The notes beneath the pieces were generated by a model. The model searched no databases, was not told the origin of the DNA, and was given only the letters and a program-made list of their open reading frames with translations. From Cohnella sp. CFH 77786 (GTDB lineage Bacteria > Bacillota > Bacilli > Paenibacillales > Paenibacillaceae), in the NCBI RefSeq assembly GCF_019400745.1, contig NZ_WJIB01000010.1:62001-126000 (forward strand): a stretch of DNA of 64,000 nt, in the 5' to 3' direction. Positions 19,336 through 28,197 of this stretch are shown in pieces. Numbering within the stretch: position 1 is the first letter of the stretch; each line of letters begins with the position of its first letter. The translations under genes and the position numbers were made by a program.

Positions 19336-20106
19336 CTACACTCCCCGTCGGGCTTTCACGCAATGGAGCCGATAGCGGATGCCCCATGCCGCTCCGTAAC
19401 GGATGATGCGTTTGAGCATTCGGCGGCTGGGCAGCTTGGTGAAGGGACACGGGTCGGGCTTCGTGTTGGCCTCTAGAATCCAGGGCCGCCGCTTATGGTC
19501 GACGGCGATGTCGAGTCCGAACTGCATGACGCCCGGGTATTGGGCATGAAGCCTGCGCGCGCATAGAATGCCGACCCGCTTCATTCGTTTGATCAGACTC
19601 CCGCTTTTCGGCAGCAGAACGCGAACCGGGTAGATCGTGCCCCCTTGGCTACCGTTCGTCACGATCTTCCGCGGATGGGCCAGCCTCCCAACCCATCCCG
19701 TGACCGTCCAGCCGCTCCTCGGTTTCCGCTGTACCATCAGCCGGATGTCGAACGGCCGTTTCCGGTATTTCGCCAGATGAATTCCCTGCTGGACCATGTA
19801 AGCTTTGCCCTTGGAAGCGCGGAGGAGCGAAGCGTACCCCGACTCGATGTCGGGAAAAGACTTCCGAAGTTTCCCCGACTGGTACCGGATTCCCCTCTTC
19901 CCGAACTTTTCCACCTTCATCACGCCTATTCCCATGGAACCCGAGACCGGCTTCACGTAAACCATCCCATGCCGTTCCAACATCGAGATGAGACTGGACA
20001 TGGTCATCCGCTTCATTTCCGGGACATGGCCGGTGAGCTTCGAATACTTCCACAAAACCACATGTCTGGTCCACTTGTTGCCGGCGTTCCGCGAAGGTTT
20101 CGCCAT
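19336..20106 (-). CDS. YheC/YheD-like ATP-grasp protein
   Basis: A 256-residue basic protein of the YheC/D family, associated with the endospore coat in Bacillus. ATP-grasp features include YVKPVSGSMGIGVMKVEK (about 50-68), a central DIRLMVQRK and the C-terminal metal site LDIAVDHKRRPWILEANTKPDP. ATG 20106 is chosen because AAAGGAGTGGGG precedes it; upstream frame extensions overlap that RBS. Enzymatic activity is not established for the family. It is divergent from the diaminopropionate cassette. Confidence 0.85.
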   Translation of the reverse strand: MAKPSRNAGNKWTRHVVLWKYSKLTGHVPEMKRMTMSSLISMLERHGMVYVKPVSGSMGIGVMKVEKFGKRGIRYQSGKLRKSFPDIESGYASLLRASKGKAYMVQQGIHLAKYRKRPFDIRLMVQRKPRSGWTVTGWVGRLAHPRKIVTNGSQGGTIYPVRVLLPKSGSLIKRMKRVGILCARRLHAQYPGVMQFGLDIAVDHKRRPWILEANTKPDPCPFTKLPSRRMLKRIIRYGAAWGIRYRLHCVKARRGV

Positions 20107-20252
20107 TGATTTCCCCACTCCTTTCCATCGGTTCATCATAATGGCGCGGGGACGAATCTGAACCTGGCTTCTGTCCCTGAGCGGCATCCGTCCCGAACAT
20201 GCTGTCCTGTCCCCCTCATATGCTGAAGGGTCAGTACAAGAGGAGGTGCTCG

Positions 20253-21485
20253 ATGTTGATTGACTCCGGCAGCGTGCTGCGGCAGGCGCGCGAAACCGCC
20301 CGGCGTTATCCTTGGTACGCGAGGCTCCTTGACGAAGCGGGCGGCTTGCCTCTGCCTCCGCTTCTCACCGCCGGCTTGTTGGAGAAGCATTATTACGCCG
20401 CTCCTCCGGATCCGGCCCTCGGCTTGCCGCTCCATTCCTATTCCACTTCGGGTACCAGTACAGGCAAACGCAAAACGATTTATTATTCGGAAGAGGACGA
20501 ACGTTGGTATGTCGATATCAAAGCCCAGATGTTCCTCTCTTGGCTGATCGCGGGCGGCGTTCCCATCCATCGGGCTTTGGCGGACATGGGCACCGGACAT
20601 GCGGCCGGCACCGCTCTGGACGTCTTTTACCGCATGGGCGTACAGGGCGAATCGGTGTCTTTCGAGCTTCCGGTGGAACGCCATTTGGAGAAAATCGACC
20701 AATTCCGGCCCGACCTGCTGTACACGATGCCCTCCATCCTGGACCGGATCGTTCGGGCCGCGGGACGGCCGGAGAGGTTCGGCGTCCGCAAAATCATTCT
20801 CGTCGGCGAAATCGCTCCCCCTTCCTGGCAGAAGAAGATCGCCGAACGGTTCGGCATCGCGCCCGCGGACATTCTCGATACGTACGGCTCCATCGAAATC
20901 GGGACGATCGCTTCGTATTCCCATGAACTCGGCCGTTACTTGGTCGCCGAGGGACTGCACGCGGAGTGCGTCGGAACGGAGGCGCTCGAAGAAGGCTTCG
21001 AACCGCTGCCGCCCGGCGAAGGAGTTCTCGTGCTGACCTCGTTCGTCCGCGGCGCGTTTCCCGCGGTCCGTTACGTCACCTACGACGTGGTGCGCGATTT
21101 CCGGACGGAGATAATCGGCGGAGTCCCCCGGCATTCGTTCGAAGGAATCGTCAAACGGATCGGCCCCGAGCTGAAACACGGGGAGAAGATCAGTCTCTAC
21201 GACATCGAGGAAGCGGTCAGGCAATTCTCGGACGACGCCGAAATCCGCGTCGAGATCGACGGCCGCAAGCTTGCCGTCCGGCTTCGGAGTCCCTCGCTCA
21301 AATCCCGGCAGCTGCCGGCCATCCGGAGAGGGATCGAAAGCCGGATCCCGGAGATCGGAGCCATGATCCGAGGCGGCCTGCTGGATGGAATCGAAGTCTC
21401 ACTCGCGCCCGCCGGGGAGACGGAGAAGGAACCGAAAAGCATCAAAACGCGAAAAATCCATTACGGAGGAGCCGGTTCCCGATGA
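20253..21485 (+). CDS. PaaK/CapK-like AMP-forming ligase
   Basis: A 410-residue acyl-adenylating enzyme related to phenylacetate-CoA ligase. The phosphate loop is SYSTSGTSTGKRKT (about residues 66-79) and the A5-like motif is DTYGSIEIGTIAS. A C-terminal hinge and lid are present (about 310-400). The start is ATG with AGAGGAGGTG 7 nt upstream. The next gene overlaps by 4 nt (ATGA), so it is co-translated with SbnA and SbnB homologues. It probably activates diaminopropionate or an acid joined to it; the substrate is unproven. Confidence 0.82.
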   Translation: MLIDSGSVLRQARETARRYPWYARLLDEAGGLPLPPLLTAGLLEKHYYAAPPDPALGLPLHSYSTSGTSTGKRKTIYYSEEDERWYVDIKAQMFLSWLIAGGVPIHRALADMGTGHAAGTALDVFYRMGVQGESVSFELPVERHLEKIDQFRPDLLYTMPSILDRIVRAAGRPERFGVRKIILVGEIAPPSWQKKIAERFGIAPADILDTYGSIEIGTIASYSHELGRYLVAEGLHAECVGTEALEEGFEPLPPGEGVLVLTSFVRGAFPAVRYVTYDVVRDFRTEIIGGVPRHSFEGIVKRIGPELKHGEKISLYDIEEAVRQFSDDAEIRVEIDGRKLAVRLRSPSLKSRQLPAIRRGIESRIPEIGAMIRGGLLDGIEVSLAPAGETEKEPKSIKTRKIHYGGAGSR

Positions 21486-22483
21486 CAGCGTCGATCCTGT
21501 CCGCCGTCGGCCGGACCCCGCTGGTCGAGCTTCCGAACCTGTTCGCGAATTCCCGCGGCATCCGGGTGCTCGCCAAGCTGGAGCTTCTGAACCCGGGCGG
21601 CAGCGCCAAAGACCGCCCCGCCCTGCGCATGATCCGCGAAGCCTGGAGCACCGGCCGGATCGTTCCGGGCTCGGTGATCGTGGAGTCAAGCTCGGGCAAT
21701 ACGGCGATCAGCCTCGCCGTCGTGTGCGCCCAGTTGAAGCTGAAATTCATCTGCGTCGTCGATCCTAGGACGGCTCAGGCCAATCTCGACATTCTCCGGG
21801 CATTCGGCGCCGAGATCGACCGGGTGGAACAGCCCGATCCCGCGACCGGCGAGTTTCTGCCCGCGCGGCTGAACCGGGTGCAGGAGCTGCTGTCGGAGCT
21901 GCCGGGCAGCTTCTGGCCCAATCAATACGGCAACGAGAACAACTGGCGGTCGCAGAGCGAAACGATGAAAGAAATCGTGGAGGAAGCGGGGCGAGTGGAT
22001 TATGTGTTCGGCGGCGTGAGCACTTGCGGGACGATGCTGGGGTGCGCCGCGTACGCGCGGGAGCGGGGACTGTCCGCCAGAATCGTGGCCGTGGACTCGG
22101 AGACGAGCGCCATCCTGGGCGGCGCGCACGGAAAACGGCGGTTCCCCGGCATGGGAGCCGGCATCGTGCCGCCGTTCGGGCAAAACCGCTTCTGGGATGA
22201 GGCGGTCTGCGTGTCGGACTGGGACATGGTTGCGGGATGCCGGGCGCTCGCGTTGCGGGAGGGCATCCTGGCCGGCCCCTCCTCCGGAGGCGTCATGGAG
22301 GCGGTTCGGAGGATGTTGCCCCGACTGCCGGACCGGGCGGTGTGCGCGGTCATCCTGCACGACCGAGGAGAACGTTATCTCGATACGGTTTATTCGGACG
22401 AATGGGTGATTCGGCAATTCGGCCGCACGCCGGCAGTTGCCGCTACTGAGGAGGATTCCGGTGCTTATCTTGAACGATACTGA
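21482..22483 (+). CDS. sbnA: SbnA-like 2,3-diaminopropionate synthase
   Basis: PLP enzyme of the cysteine-synthase fold, 333 residues. The PLP lysine lies in NPGGSAKDRPA and the substrate loop is SSSGNTAISLA; VFGGVSTCGTMLG binds the phosphate. SbnA proteins condense O-phospho-L-serine with L-glutamate to N-(1-amino-1-carboxy-2-ethyl)-glutamate. The assignment over plain CysK rests on the adjacent sbnB homologue. It overlaps the ligase by 4 nt and the next gene by 23 nt. Confidence 0.85.
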   Translation: MTASILSAVGRTPLVELPNLFANSRGIRVLAKLELLNPGGSAKDRPALRMIREAWSTGRIVPGSVIVESSSGNTAISLAVVCAQLKLKFICVVDPRTAQANLDILRAFGAEIDRVEQPDPATGEFLPARLNRVQELLSELPGSFWPNQYGNENNWRSQSETMKEIVEEAGRVDYVFGGVSTCGTMLGCAAYARERGLSARIVAVDSETSAILGGAHGKRRFPGMGAGIVPPFGQNRFWDEAVCVSDWDMVAGCRALALREGILAGPSSGGVMEAVRRMLPRLPDRAVCAVILHDRGERYLDTVYSDEWVIRQFGRTPAVAATEEDSGAYLERY

Positions 22484-23423
22484 AATCCGGTCGCTCGAAG
22501 CCGGTTGGACCGCCTTGACCGATTGCGTCGAGCAGGCGGTGCGCGTGGCGGACGCGGGCGACTACGCGCAGCCGATCAAGCCGTATTTGCGCTACGGGGA
22601 CCCGCGCAACCGGATTATCGCCATGCCCGCTTATTTGGGCGGGGATTTCGACGTAGCCGGCATCAAATGGATCGCCAGCTTTCCCGCCAACCTCGAGCGC
22701 GGAATTCCGAGAGCGCACGGCGTCATCGTGCTGAACCGGGCGGATACCGGCCAGCCTTACGCGATGCTGAACGGCGGCATGGCCAACCAGCTTCGGACGG
22801 CCGCCGTTAGCGGCGTGGTGCTCCGCAAGTTCCGCGCAGCCCGTCCGGAAGAACGGTTCCGCGTCTCCATCATCGGTTGGGGGCCGGTAGGCCGGTCGCA
22901 CATGGACATGTGCATCGGCTTGTTTGGAAACAAGATCGAACATTTCACGATTTACGATATCCGCGGCGTCGATCTCTCTTCCGTCCCCGACGGCTGGCGT
23001 GAACGGACGACGGCGGCTTCCCGCTGGGAAGAGGCTTACGAGGGATGCCGGGTCTGCATCACTTGCACGGTGTCGGCCAGCCGCTATATCGACAGGATTC
23101 CGCCGGCGGGCAACCTGCTGCTGCACGTCTCCCTCCGCGACTACCGAGCCAGCGCGCTGCAAGAGCTCAAAGCCATCGTCGTCGACGATTGGGACGAGGT
23201 GTGCCGGGAAAACACGGATATCGAGCTCCTTCATCGGGAAACCGGACTGACCCGGCAGCAAACCTTGTCGCTTGCCGACTTGGTGTGCCGGCAGGCGCTT
23301 GACGGGATTCCCCCGGCCGAGACGGTCCTGTTCAGCCCTATGGGCATGGCGGTCTTCGATTTGGCCGTTGCCTCCCTCCTGGTGAAGCAAGCCCGTTTGC
23401 AAGGCGTGGGAACCGAATTGTAG
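22461..23423 (+). CDS. sbnB: SbnB-like dehydrogenase (ornithine cyclodeaminase family)
   Basis: A 320-residue NAD-dependent enzyme. The N-terminal substrate region contains GIKWIASFPANLERGIPRA and the Rossmann loop is GWGPVGRSH (about residues 142-150). SbnB oxidatively splits the SbnA product into L-2,3-diaminopropionate and 2-oxoglutarate. The GTG start at 22461 has GAGGAGG upstream, inside the end of sbnA. It is the last gene of the cassette; a terminator follows. No siderophore synthetase or NRPS is nearby. Confidence 0.87.
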   Translation: MLILNDTEIRSLEAGWTALTDCVEQAVRVADAGDYAQPIKPYLRYGDPRNRIIAMPAYLGGDFDVAGIKWIASFPANLERGIPRAHGVIVLNRADTGQPYAMLNGGMANQLRTAAVSGVVLRKFRAARPEERFRVSIIGWGPVGRSHMDMCIGLFGNKIEHFTIYDIRGVDLSSVPDGWRERTTAASRWEEAYEGCRVCITCTVSASRYIDRIPPAGNLLLHVSLRDYRASALQELKAIVVDDWDEVCRENTDIELLHRETGLTRQQTLSLADLVCRQALDGIPPAETVLFSPMGMAVFDLAVASLLVKQARLQGVGTEL

Positions 23424-23565
23424 CGCCCCTGCCGAGGACAACGCGCTTCCAAGGGGTAGTCCCTTGGGAATATTCGCCCCTGTCTAAAGTGACAGATAGA
23501 CAATATGCGAGAGAAAAAGCTAACTTTAAATATTTTAAGAATTTTTTGTTAATTCACGCAAGCGT

Positions 23566-23597
23566 ACCAGGGCTATGCTCCCTGGTCTTTCTTTTTC
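23566..23597 (+). terminator. Terminator of the ligase-sbnA-sbnB cassette
   Basis: Perfect arms ACCAGGG / CCCTGGT with a 7-nt loop, followed by CTTTCTTTTTC. Confidence 0.88.
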
Positions 23598-23763
23598 CAC
23601 CCCTCCTTACGGACTAGTTACCTCCCACTTGAAACACATGACGGAAGGATGGGAAACTGCGAAAAGAATATTCTGAAAATTGGTCATGACGTCGGATTAC
23701 CGGACATTCGGGCGGCCCCTTATGATGGAGTCAACAGATCGGATCGGCGGACGACACGCTCCG

Positions 23764-23869
23764 CTGAATCTCGACAATAGCAAACCCGGCGAAAGCCGGG
23801 GACGCAAAGCTACAGGGGCTAAGGACGCGATGAAGGCGCGTTACGCCAGCCAGCTGCCGAAAGATTCAG
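23764..23869 (+). ncRNA. Cyclic di-GMP-I (GEMM) riboswitch aptamer
   Basis: Core signatures of the GEMM class are in order: AGCAAACCC, a GCGAAAGC tetraloop stem, GGGGACGCAAAGCTAC, and the 3' CAGCTGCCGAAAG receptor. The P1 helix closes with CTGAATC (23764-23770) and GATTCAG (23863-23869). It sits upstream of the DUF192-flp-tad genes and so links c-di-GMP to pilus expression. Assigned by motif recall, not by covariance-model search. Confidence 0.92.
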
Positions 23870-23883
23870 GGGGCGTTTTTTTT
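23843..23883 (+). terminator. Riboswitch expression-platform terminator
   Basis: ACGCC-ag-CC-ag-CTG (23843-23856) can pair with CAGGGGGCGT (23867-23876), followed by eight T. The 3' arm shares CAG with the aptamer P1 strand and the 5' arm lies in P3, so aptamer folding and termination appear mutually exclusive. Ligand binding would then favour read-through (an ON switch). Confidence 0.7.
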
Positions 23884-23941
23884 GTGCCCACTTTCGGGTC
23901 AATCTGGGCTATCCGACCATGCGGGGAGGTGAAATCGTCGA

Positions 23942-24310
23942 ATGAAGCTGACCGTTCGGGAAAGCGGCCGCCAGTTGGCTTCCCAAATGAGCGAAGCGCG
24001 TTCTTTCTGGAAGCGCTTGCGGGGGCTTATGCTGACCGAATCGCTGCCCGAAGGATGCGGCCTCCACATTCGAACGTGCAAATCGGTGCATTCCTTCTTG
24101 ATGAACTACCCGATCGATGTGCTGCATTTGGACGAGAACGGTCAAATCACCGGCATCGAGCATCGTCTCGGAACGGGGACCATCGGCAAAGCTTTTCCCG
24201 GTACCCGTTCGGTGGTCGAGCTTCCGGCAGGGACGCTGGCAAGGGAAGAAGTGAAAGTCGGACAAACCGTGATCTTTCAACCTGCCCAAAACCAATCAGA
24301 GAGGGTTTAA
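23942..24310 (+). CDS. DUF192 family protein
   Basis: A 122-residue DUF192 protein; the family core RGLMLTESLPEGCGLHI...VHSFLMNYPIDVLHLD is clear. ATG 23942 has GGGAGGTG upstream. The biochemical role of DUF192 is not known, but in Firmicutes it is often encoded beside Flp/Tad genes, as here: it is the first gene after the c-di-GMP riboswitch and lies 20 bp before flp. Confidence 0.85.
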   Translation: MKLTVRESGRQLASQMSEARSFWKRLRGLMLTESLPEGCGLHIRTCKSVHSFLMNYPIDVLHLDENGQITGIEHRLGTGTIGKAFPGTRSVVELPAGTLAREEVKVGQTVIFQPAQNQSERV

Positions 24311-24330
24311 CCCTATTAGGAGGAACTCCC

Positions 24331-24516
24331 ATGATGAACAAAATGAAGGCGCTGGTAACGAACGAGCAAGGACAAGGGATGACGGAATACGGTCTCGTCC
24401 TGGGCCTGATCGCGATCGCGGTCGTCGGGATCCTGATCGCGCTCAGGGGCCAAATTACCGCCCTGTTTACGAAAGCGAACAACACCATTAGCAACGGCGT
24501 TGCCGGATTGGGCTGA
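24331..24516 (+). CDS. flp: Flp-family type IVb pilin
   Basis: A 61-residue prepilin. The short basic leader ends NEQG, followed by QGMTEYGLVLGLIAIAVVG, which matches the Flp processing pattern G/xxxxEY and the single hydrophobic assembly helix. The RBS is TTAGGAGGAAC. It is the major pilus subunit candidate. A strong terminator directly after it probably keeps pilin mRNA more abundant than that of the assembly genes. Confidence 0.93.
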   Translation: MMNKMKALVTNEQGQGMTEYGLVLGLIAIAVVGILIALRGQITALFTKANNTISNGVAGLG

Positions 24517-24538
24517 TCGGCGCGACTCCCGCGAAAGA

Positions 24539-24573
24539 GGCCGTACGTTGATTCAACGTATGGCCTTCTTTTT
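24539..24573 (+). terminator. Terminator between flp and the assembly genes
   Basis: GGCCGTACGTTG pairs with CAACGTATGGCC (one G-T pair) around a 3-nt loop, followed by TTCTTTTTA. It would act as a partial stop within the pilus locus. Confidence 0.85.
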
Positions 24574-24574
24574 A

Positions 24575-24617
24575 GTGATTCAGAAAGTATAAAATCCGCA
24601 ATCCTTTTCTGAATCAC
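24575..24617. repeat. Perfect 12-bp inverted repeat upstream of the prepilin peptidase gene
   Basis: GTGATTCAGAAA (24575-24586) and TTTCTGAATCAC (24606-24617) flank a 19-nt A/T-rich loop. Two small hairpins follow at about 24639-24662 (CCGTCC/GGACGG and CGGC/GCCG). It could be an operator, an mRNA-stabilising structure or a regulated leader. Confidence 0.65.
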
Positions 24618-24697
24618 CTCCGATAAAACGTCTATCCGTCCGAAAAGGACGGCGTAGCCGTTTTACTTGTCCGAGCGTTCGAAACGGAGGAACCGTC

Positions 24698-25213
24698 GTG
24701 TGGGCTGATTGGCTGCTTTTGTTCGTTTTGGCGGTTTGCGTCATCACCGACCTTAAGAGCCGGAAAATCTACAACGTCGTGATTTTCCCTTCTGTCGTCT
24801 TGGCCATCGGCGTGCACGCCCTCACCGAAGGCCGGGCGGGTTTGGTGTTTTCCCTGCTTGGATTCGCCGCGGGGCTCTGCATCTTGCTCCTTCCTTATCT
24901 GCTGGGCGGGATGGGTGCCGGAGACGTGAAACTGCTGGCTCTCGTGGGCGCGCTGAAAGGAACGGGGTTCGTCCTCGAGACGTCTGTCTACATGGCCCTG
25001 TTCGGAGCCGCGATCGCGCTTGGAATCGTCTTGTTCAAGAAAGGGATCCGGGAGAGGCTTCGGTTTATCGGCTATACGTTTATATGCTTGCAGTTTCGGA
25101 TGCTGCCGAGATGGGAAGGCGGCATCTGGACGTCCGGAGCGTATCCATACGGCGTTGCTATCGCGGGAGGAGCCGTCATTTGTTTAGGTTTGAAAGGATG
25201 GGGAGCGGGATGA
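24698..25213 (+). CDS. tadV: Prepilin peptidase (A24, TadV/CpaA type)
   Basis: A 171-residue polytopic membrane protease of the short Tad type without the N-methylating domain. The two catalytic aspartates are in VITDLKSRKI and GMGAGDVKL. It cleaves the Flp and TadE-type leaders. The GTG start has ACGGAGGAAC upstream. It overlaps tadE by 4 nt (ATGA). Confidence 0.92.
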   Translation: MWADWLLLFVLAVCVITDLKSRKIYNVVIFPSVVLAIGVHALTEGRAGLVFSLLGFAAGLCILLLPYLLGGMGAGDVKLLALVGALKGTGFVLETSVYMALFGAAIALGIVLFKKGIRERLRFIGYTFICLQFRMLPRWEGGIWTSGAYPYGVAIAGGAVICLGLKGWGAG

Positions 25214-25590
25214 TCAAAGATCAAAAAGGGCAGTCGCTCGTCGAGTTCGCCCTCGTGCTCCCGCTGCTATTGCTGCTCATATGCGGCATCGTGGATTTAG
25301 GCAGACTTCTCTTCGCGTATTCGAGCCTCAATATGACGGCGCAGGAAGCGGTTAGACTGGGCGGGTTGGGTAAAACGGATGCGGAAATCACCGATTACGC
25401 CAAGTCTCATTTGGTGATTGGCGATCCTTCCAAACTGACCGTCACGATTACGCCGCAGGATTCGACTCGTAAATCGGGGCAAAACGTGACCGTTTCGCTC
25501 TCATGCCCCCTTCCCTTTATTACCCCGCTGATGTCGAAGATCATCCCGGCCCCGGTTCTTTCAACGAATTCAACGATTCGGGTGGAATAA
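25210..25590 (+). CDS. tadE: TadE-like pseudopilin
   Basis: A 126-residue protein with the TadE N-terminal signature KGQSLVEFALVLPLLLLLI: a cleavable basic leader and hydrophobic helix with the conserved Glu. A short soluble C-terminal domain follows. It is predicted to be a minor pilin processed by the upstream peptidase. Confidence 0.9.
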   Translation: MIKDQKGQSLVEFALVLPLLLLLICGIVDLGRLLFAYSSLNMTAQEAVRLGGLGKTDAEITDYAKSHLVIGDPSKLTVTITPQDSTRKSGQNVTVSLSCPLPFITPLMSKIIPAPVLSTNSTIRVE

Positions 25591-25602
25591 GGAGGTTGCC
25601 CG

Positions 25603-26538
25603 ATGATGGTTCGAATCTTGAGGAAGCTGATGCGCGAACAACAGGGAAGCACGATCGTGCTCGTCGGTTTCGCTTTCACGTTAATGCTGGCTGCCGCCGG
25701 TCTGGTCGTAGACGGGGGCACGGTGTATGTGGCGAAAATGCAGCTGCAAAAGACCGCCAATGCGGCGGCATTGTCCGGGGCCCAGGAACTGACGGGCGAA
25801 CAGTCGAAGGTCGAGGCCGTCGTCGACGATATTCTGGATCGGCATCATGAGCTGTCCAGCAAGACGAAAACCGAGATTCAGATGAATTCCACCGTTCGCG
25901 TGTTTCTGAAGAAAGAGGTGCCGCTCTCGTTCAGCGGACTGCTCGGGTACAAGAGCGTCTCGGTCAAGGTGCAGGCGGCGGCGCAAATCCAGCCGATGGG
26001 CAGCGCGCAAGGAGCGGCGCCCCTCGGAATCGACAGATCCATCGTCCTCCACGTCAACACTCCGTACCGGCTCCGGGTCGACAGCGGCAGTTCGGATACC
26101 GGTTATTTCGGAGTCTTGGCCCTCGGCGGAAACGGCGCCAGTACTTATGAAGACAACTTGAAATACGGATACAAAGACATCATCAGCGTAAATGACCAAA
26201 TCTACACCCAAACCGGCAACATCACCGGAGCCACCCGGGACGGCGTAAAGCTTCGGATCGATTCGGACCCTTACCCGCTCTGGGATTATACGCAGCCGGG
26301 CACGCTTCCCAACCGGGATTCTCCGCGAATCCTGCTCATTCCCGTCTACGAGCCCGTCGGTACCTCCTCGCAGCTCAAACAAATTCGGGTCACGGGCTTC
26401 GCCTATTTTTACGTTTTAGCTCCGATGTCTCAGACGGACACGGAAATTTACGGCGTCTTTTTCAATTACGCCGACACGGGTTTCGTCAAGCCCGGCGCCG
26501 ACAATCGAGGCGCCTATGCCATCAAGCTGATCGCGTAA
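25603..26538 (+). CDS. tadG: TadG-like pilus protein
   Basis: A 311-residue protein with the Tad N-terminal domain (QQGSTIVLVGFAFTLMLAAAGLVVDGG, shown by its motif EQQGSTIV). It has one membrane helix followed by an exported beta-rich domain of about 270 residues. No von Willebrand A domain is evident, unlike longer TadG proteins. It probably helps assemble or anchor the pilus. Confidence 0.82.
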   Translation: MMVRILRKLMREQQGSTIVLVGFAFTLMLAAAGLVVDGGTVYVAKMQLQKTANAAALSGAQELTGEQSKVEAVVDDILDRHHELSSKTKTEIQMNSTVRVFLKKEVPLSFSGLLGYKSVSVKVQAAAQIQPMGSAQGAAPLGIDRSIVLHVNTPYRLRVDSGSSDTGYFGVLALGGNGASTYEDNLKYGYKDIISVNDQIYTQTGNITGATRDGVKLRIDSDPYPLWDYTQPGTLPNRDSPRILLIPVYEPVGTSSQLKQIRVTGFAYFYVLAPMSQTDTEIYGVFFNYADTGFVKPGADNRGAYAIKLIA

Positions 26539-26575
26539 ATCCATTCACACAAATCGCTTAGGACGGGTGACAACG

Positions 26576-27265
26576 ATGAGATCCAAACTCATTTTGATCG
26601 CGGCTCTTCTCATGGGAGTCGCCACGACGGTGCTCTTTTTTAATTATATGAAAAAAACCAAAGAGACCCCCGCCTTCCGGAACGATAAAGTCGTCAGCGT
26701 CGTCGCGGCCAAGCAGGAAATCCCCGCCAATACGAGAATTTCCGCAGGCATGCTCGAGATCAAACAAATACCGGAAAGCGGCGTATTGTCCCAAGCGCTC
26801 AAAAACCCGCAGGACGCGGAGGGCAAGATCGCGGCTTCCAACCTGACGGCCGGCGAGGTTCTGCTTCCCAACCACTTGAAAACCCAGGAGGAGGAAGCGC
26901 TGTTCGTTTCCAAAAAAGTACGGGAAGGGTACCGCGCCGTTTCGATCGGAGTCAACATCGTGCAATCCGTGTCCAACTTGATCGAGCCGGGCGATTATGT
27001 CGACCTCGTCGTGAACAAGAACGACAAAGCCGCGCAAAAGCTGAACTCCGAAGTCCTGTTGGAAAACGTTCATGTCCTGGCCATTGGGAGACGCATGGTG
27101 GAAGCCAAACCGGAAACGCCGTATACGGAATACTCGCAGGTGACGTTGGAGCTTTCGCCTGAGGACGGGATCCGCGCGATCAACGCCGACGAGGATGCGG
27201 ACAGCACCATCAGCTTGATGCTGCACAGCCGCATCTTGAAGGAACAAACGCAAGCGAAGAAGTAA
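26576..27265 (+). CDS. cpaB: CpaB/RcpC-type pilus assembly protein
   Basis: A 229-residue protein with one N-terminal membrane helix, an SAF domain (about residues 38-110; VSVVAAKQEIPANTRISAGML) and a second beta domain (RAVSIGVNIVQSVSNLIEPGDYVDL region). In Gram-negatives CpaB partners the secretin; here no secretin is present, as usual in monoderms. ATG 26576 is preferred; an in-frame GTG at 26567 is possible. Confidence 0.88.
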   Translation: MRSKLILIAALLMGVATTVLFFNYMKKTKETPAFRNDKVVSVVAAKQEIPANTRISAGMLEIKQIPESGVLSQALKNPQDAEGKIAASNLTAGEVLLPNHLKTQEEEALFVSKKVREGYRAVSIGVNIVQSVSNLIEPGDYVDLVVNKNDKAAQKLNSEVLLENVHVLAIGRRMVEAKPETPYTEYSQVTLELSPEDGIRAINADEDADSTISLMLHSRILKEQTQAKK

Positions 27266-27311
27266 TCCGCCGGGACCGGCTGCAAGCAATAGGGTACGGG
27301 AGGATAAGGCA

Positions 27312-28151
27312 ATGACCCAAGCACACAAGCTGACGGATGAATCATCGAACGGAAAACGGGGCGAATTGATCGTCGTCTGCGGCGCCAAAGGCGGAATCGG
27401 GAAAACGGCCATGGTGGTCAATCTGGCTGTCGCCCTCACGAAGAAAAACGTGAAGATTTGCCTTCTGGACGGCGATTTTCAATTCGGCGACATCGCCTTG
27501 GCGCTCGATCTTCATTCTACTTTCACGATTAAAGACGTCGTAGAAGACATAGACGCCATGGACCGATACGCGCTTTCCGGCTTCCTCATTCATCACAACA
27601 GCGGCCTTAAGGTGCTGGCTTGCCCGGAACGTCCGGAATACGCCGATTTGATCAAGCCGAACGTCATCGACCGCGTTTGCGATTTGCTGCTCTCCCAATT
27701 CGACTACGTGATCGTGGACAGCGCCGGCGGTCTTCCCGAACATACGCTCCAACTGATCGAGAAAGCGGATCAAATCCTGATGGTGACGACGCTCGAAATG
27801 ACCGCCATCAAGAATACGAAGCTCATGCTGGATACGCTCCAAGTACTGGGATACCGGGACAAAATCCATCTGGTCATCAACCGGGCCACGATGGAGAGCG
27901 TGATCAAGGCATCGGAGGTGCCGGAGATCCTGGGCTTCGAGACGGCCTTCTTCATTCCGAACGAATTCCATCTCGTCTCGCAGTCCCTGAACATCGGGAT
28001 TCCTTTCGTGTCCAACCAAGGGAAATCCGACTTGGCGAAGGCGGTGTTCAAGATGGCGGAGATGCTCGTCACCCGGCGGGAAATATCCGCCTTGAAGCCG
28101 AAGCCGAATTCGTTCATTCAGCAGATTTTCCGGAAAACGTCGAAAGCTTGA
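27312..28151 (+). CDS. tadZ: TadZ/CpaE-type MinD-like ATPase
   Basis: A 279-residue ParA/MinD-superfamily ATPase with a deviant Walker A (CGAKGGIGKTAM, about residues 23-34), the switch-like LLDGDFQFGD and VIVDSAGG. It lacks the N-terminal receiver-like domain of longer CpaE proteins. It positions the pilus machine at the cell pole or membrane in studied systems. Confidence 0.88.
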   Translation: MTQAHKLTDESSNGKRGELIVVCGAKGGIGKTAMVVNLAVALTKKNVKICLLDGDFQFGDIALALDLHSTFTIKDVVEDIDAMDRYALSGFLIHHNSGLKVLACPERPEYADLIKPNVIDRVCDLLLSQFDYVIVDSAGGLPEHTLQLIEKADQILMVTTLEMTAIKNTKLMLDTLQVLGYRDKIHLVINRATMESVIKASEVPEILGFETAFFIPNEFHLVSQSLNIGIPFVSNQGKSDLAKAVFKMAEMLVTRREISALKPKPNSFIQQIFRKTSKA

Positions 28152-28197
28152 CCTTTACTTTCCAATCACGAAAGAATCGCTCCGAGGGAGGTCGCCC

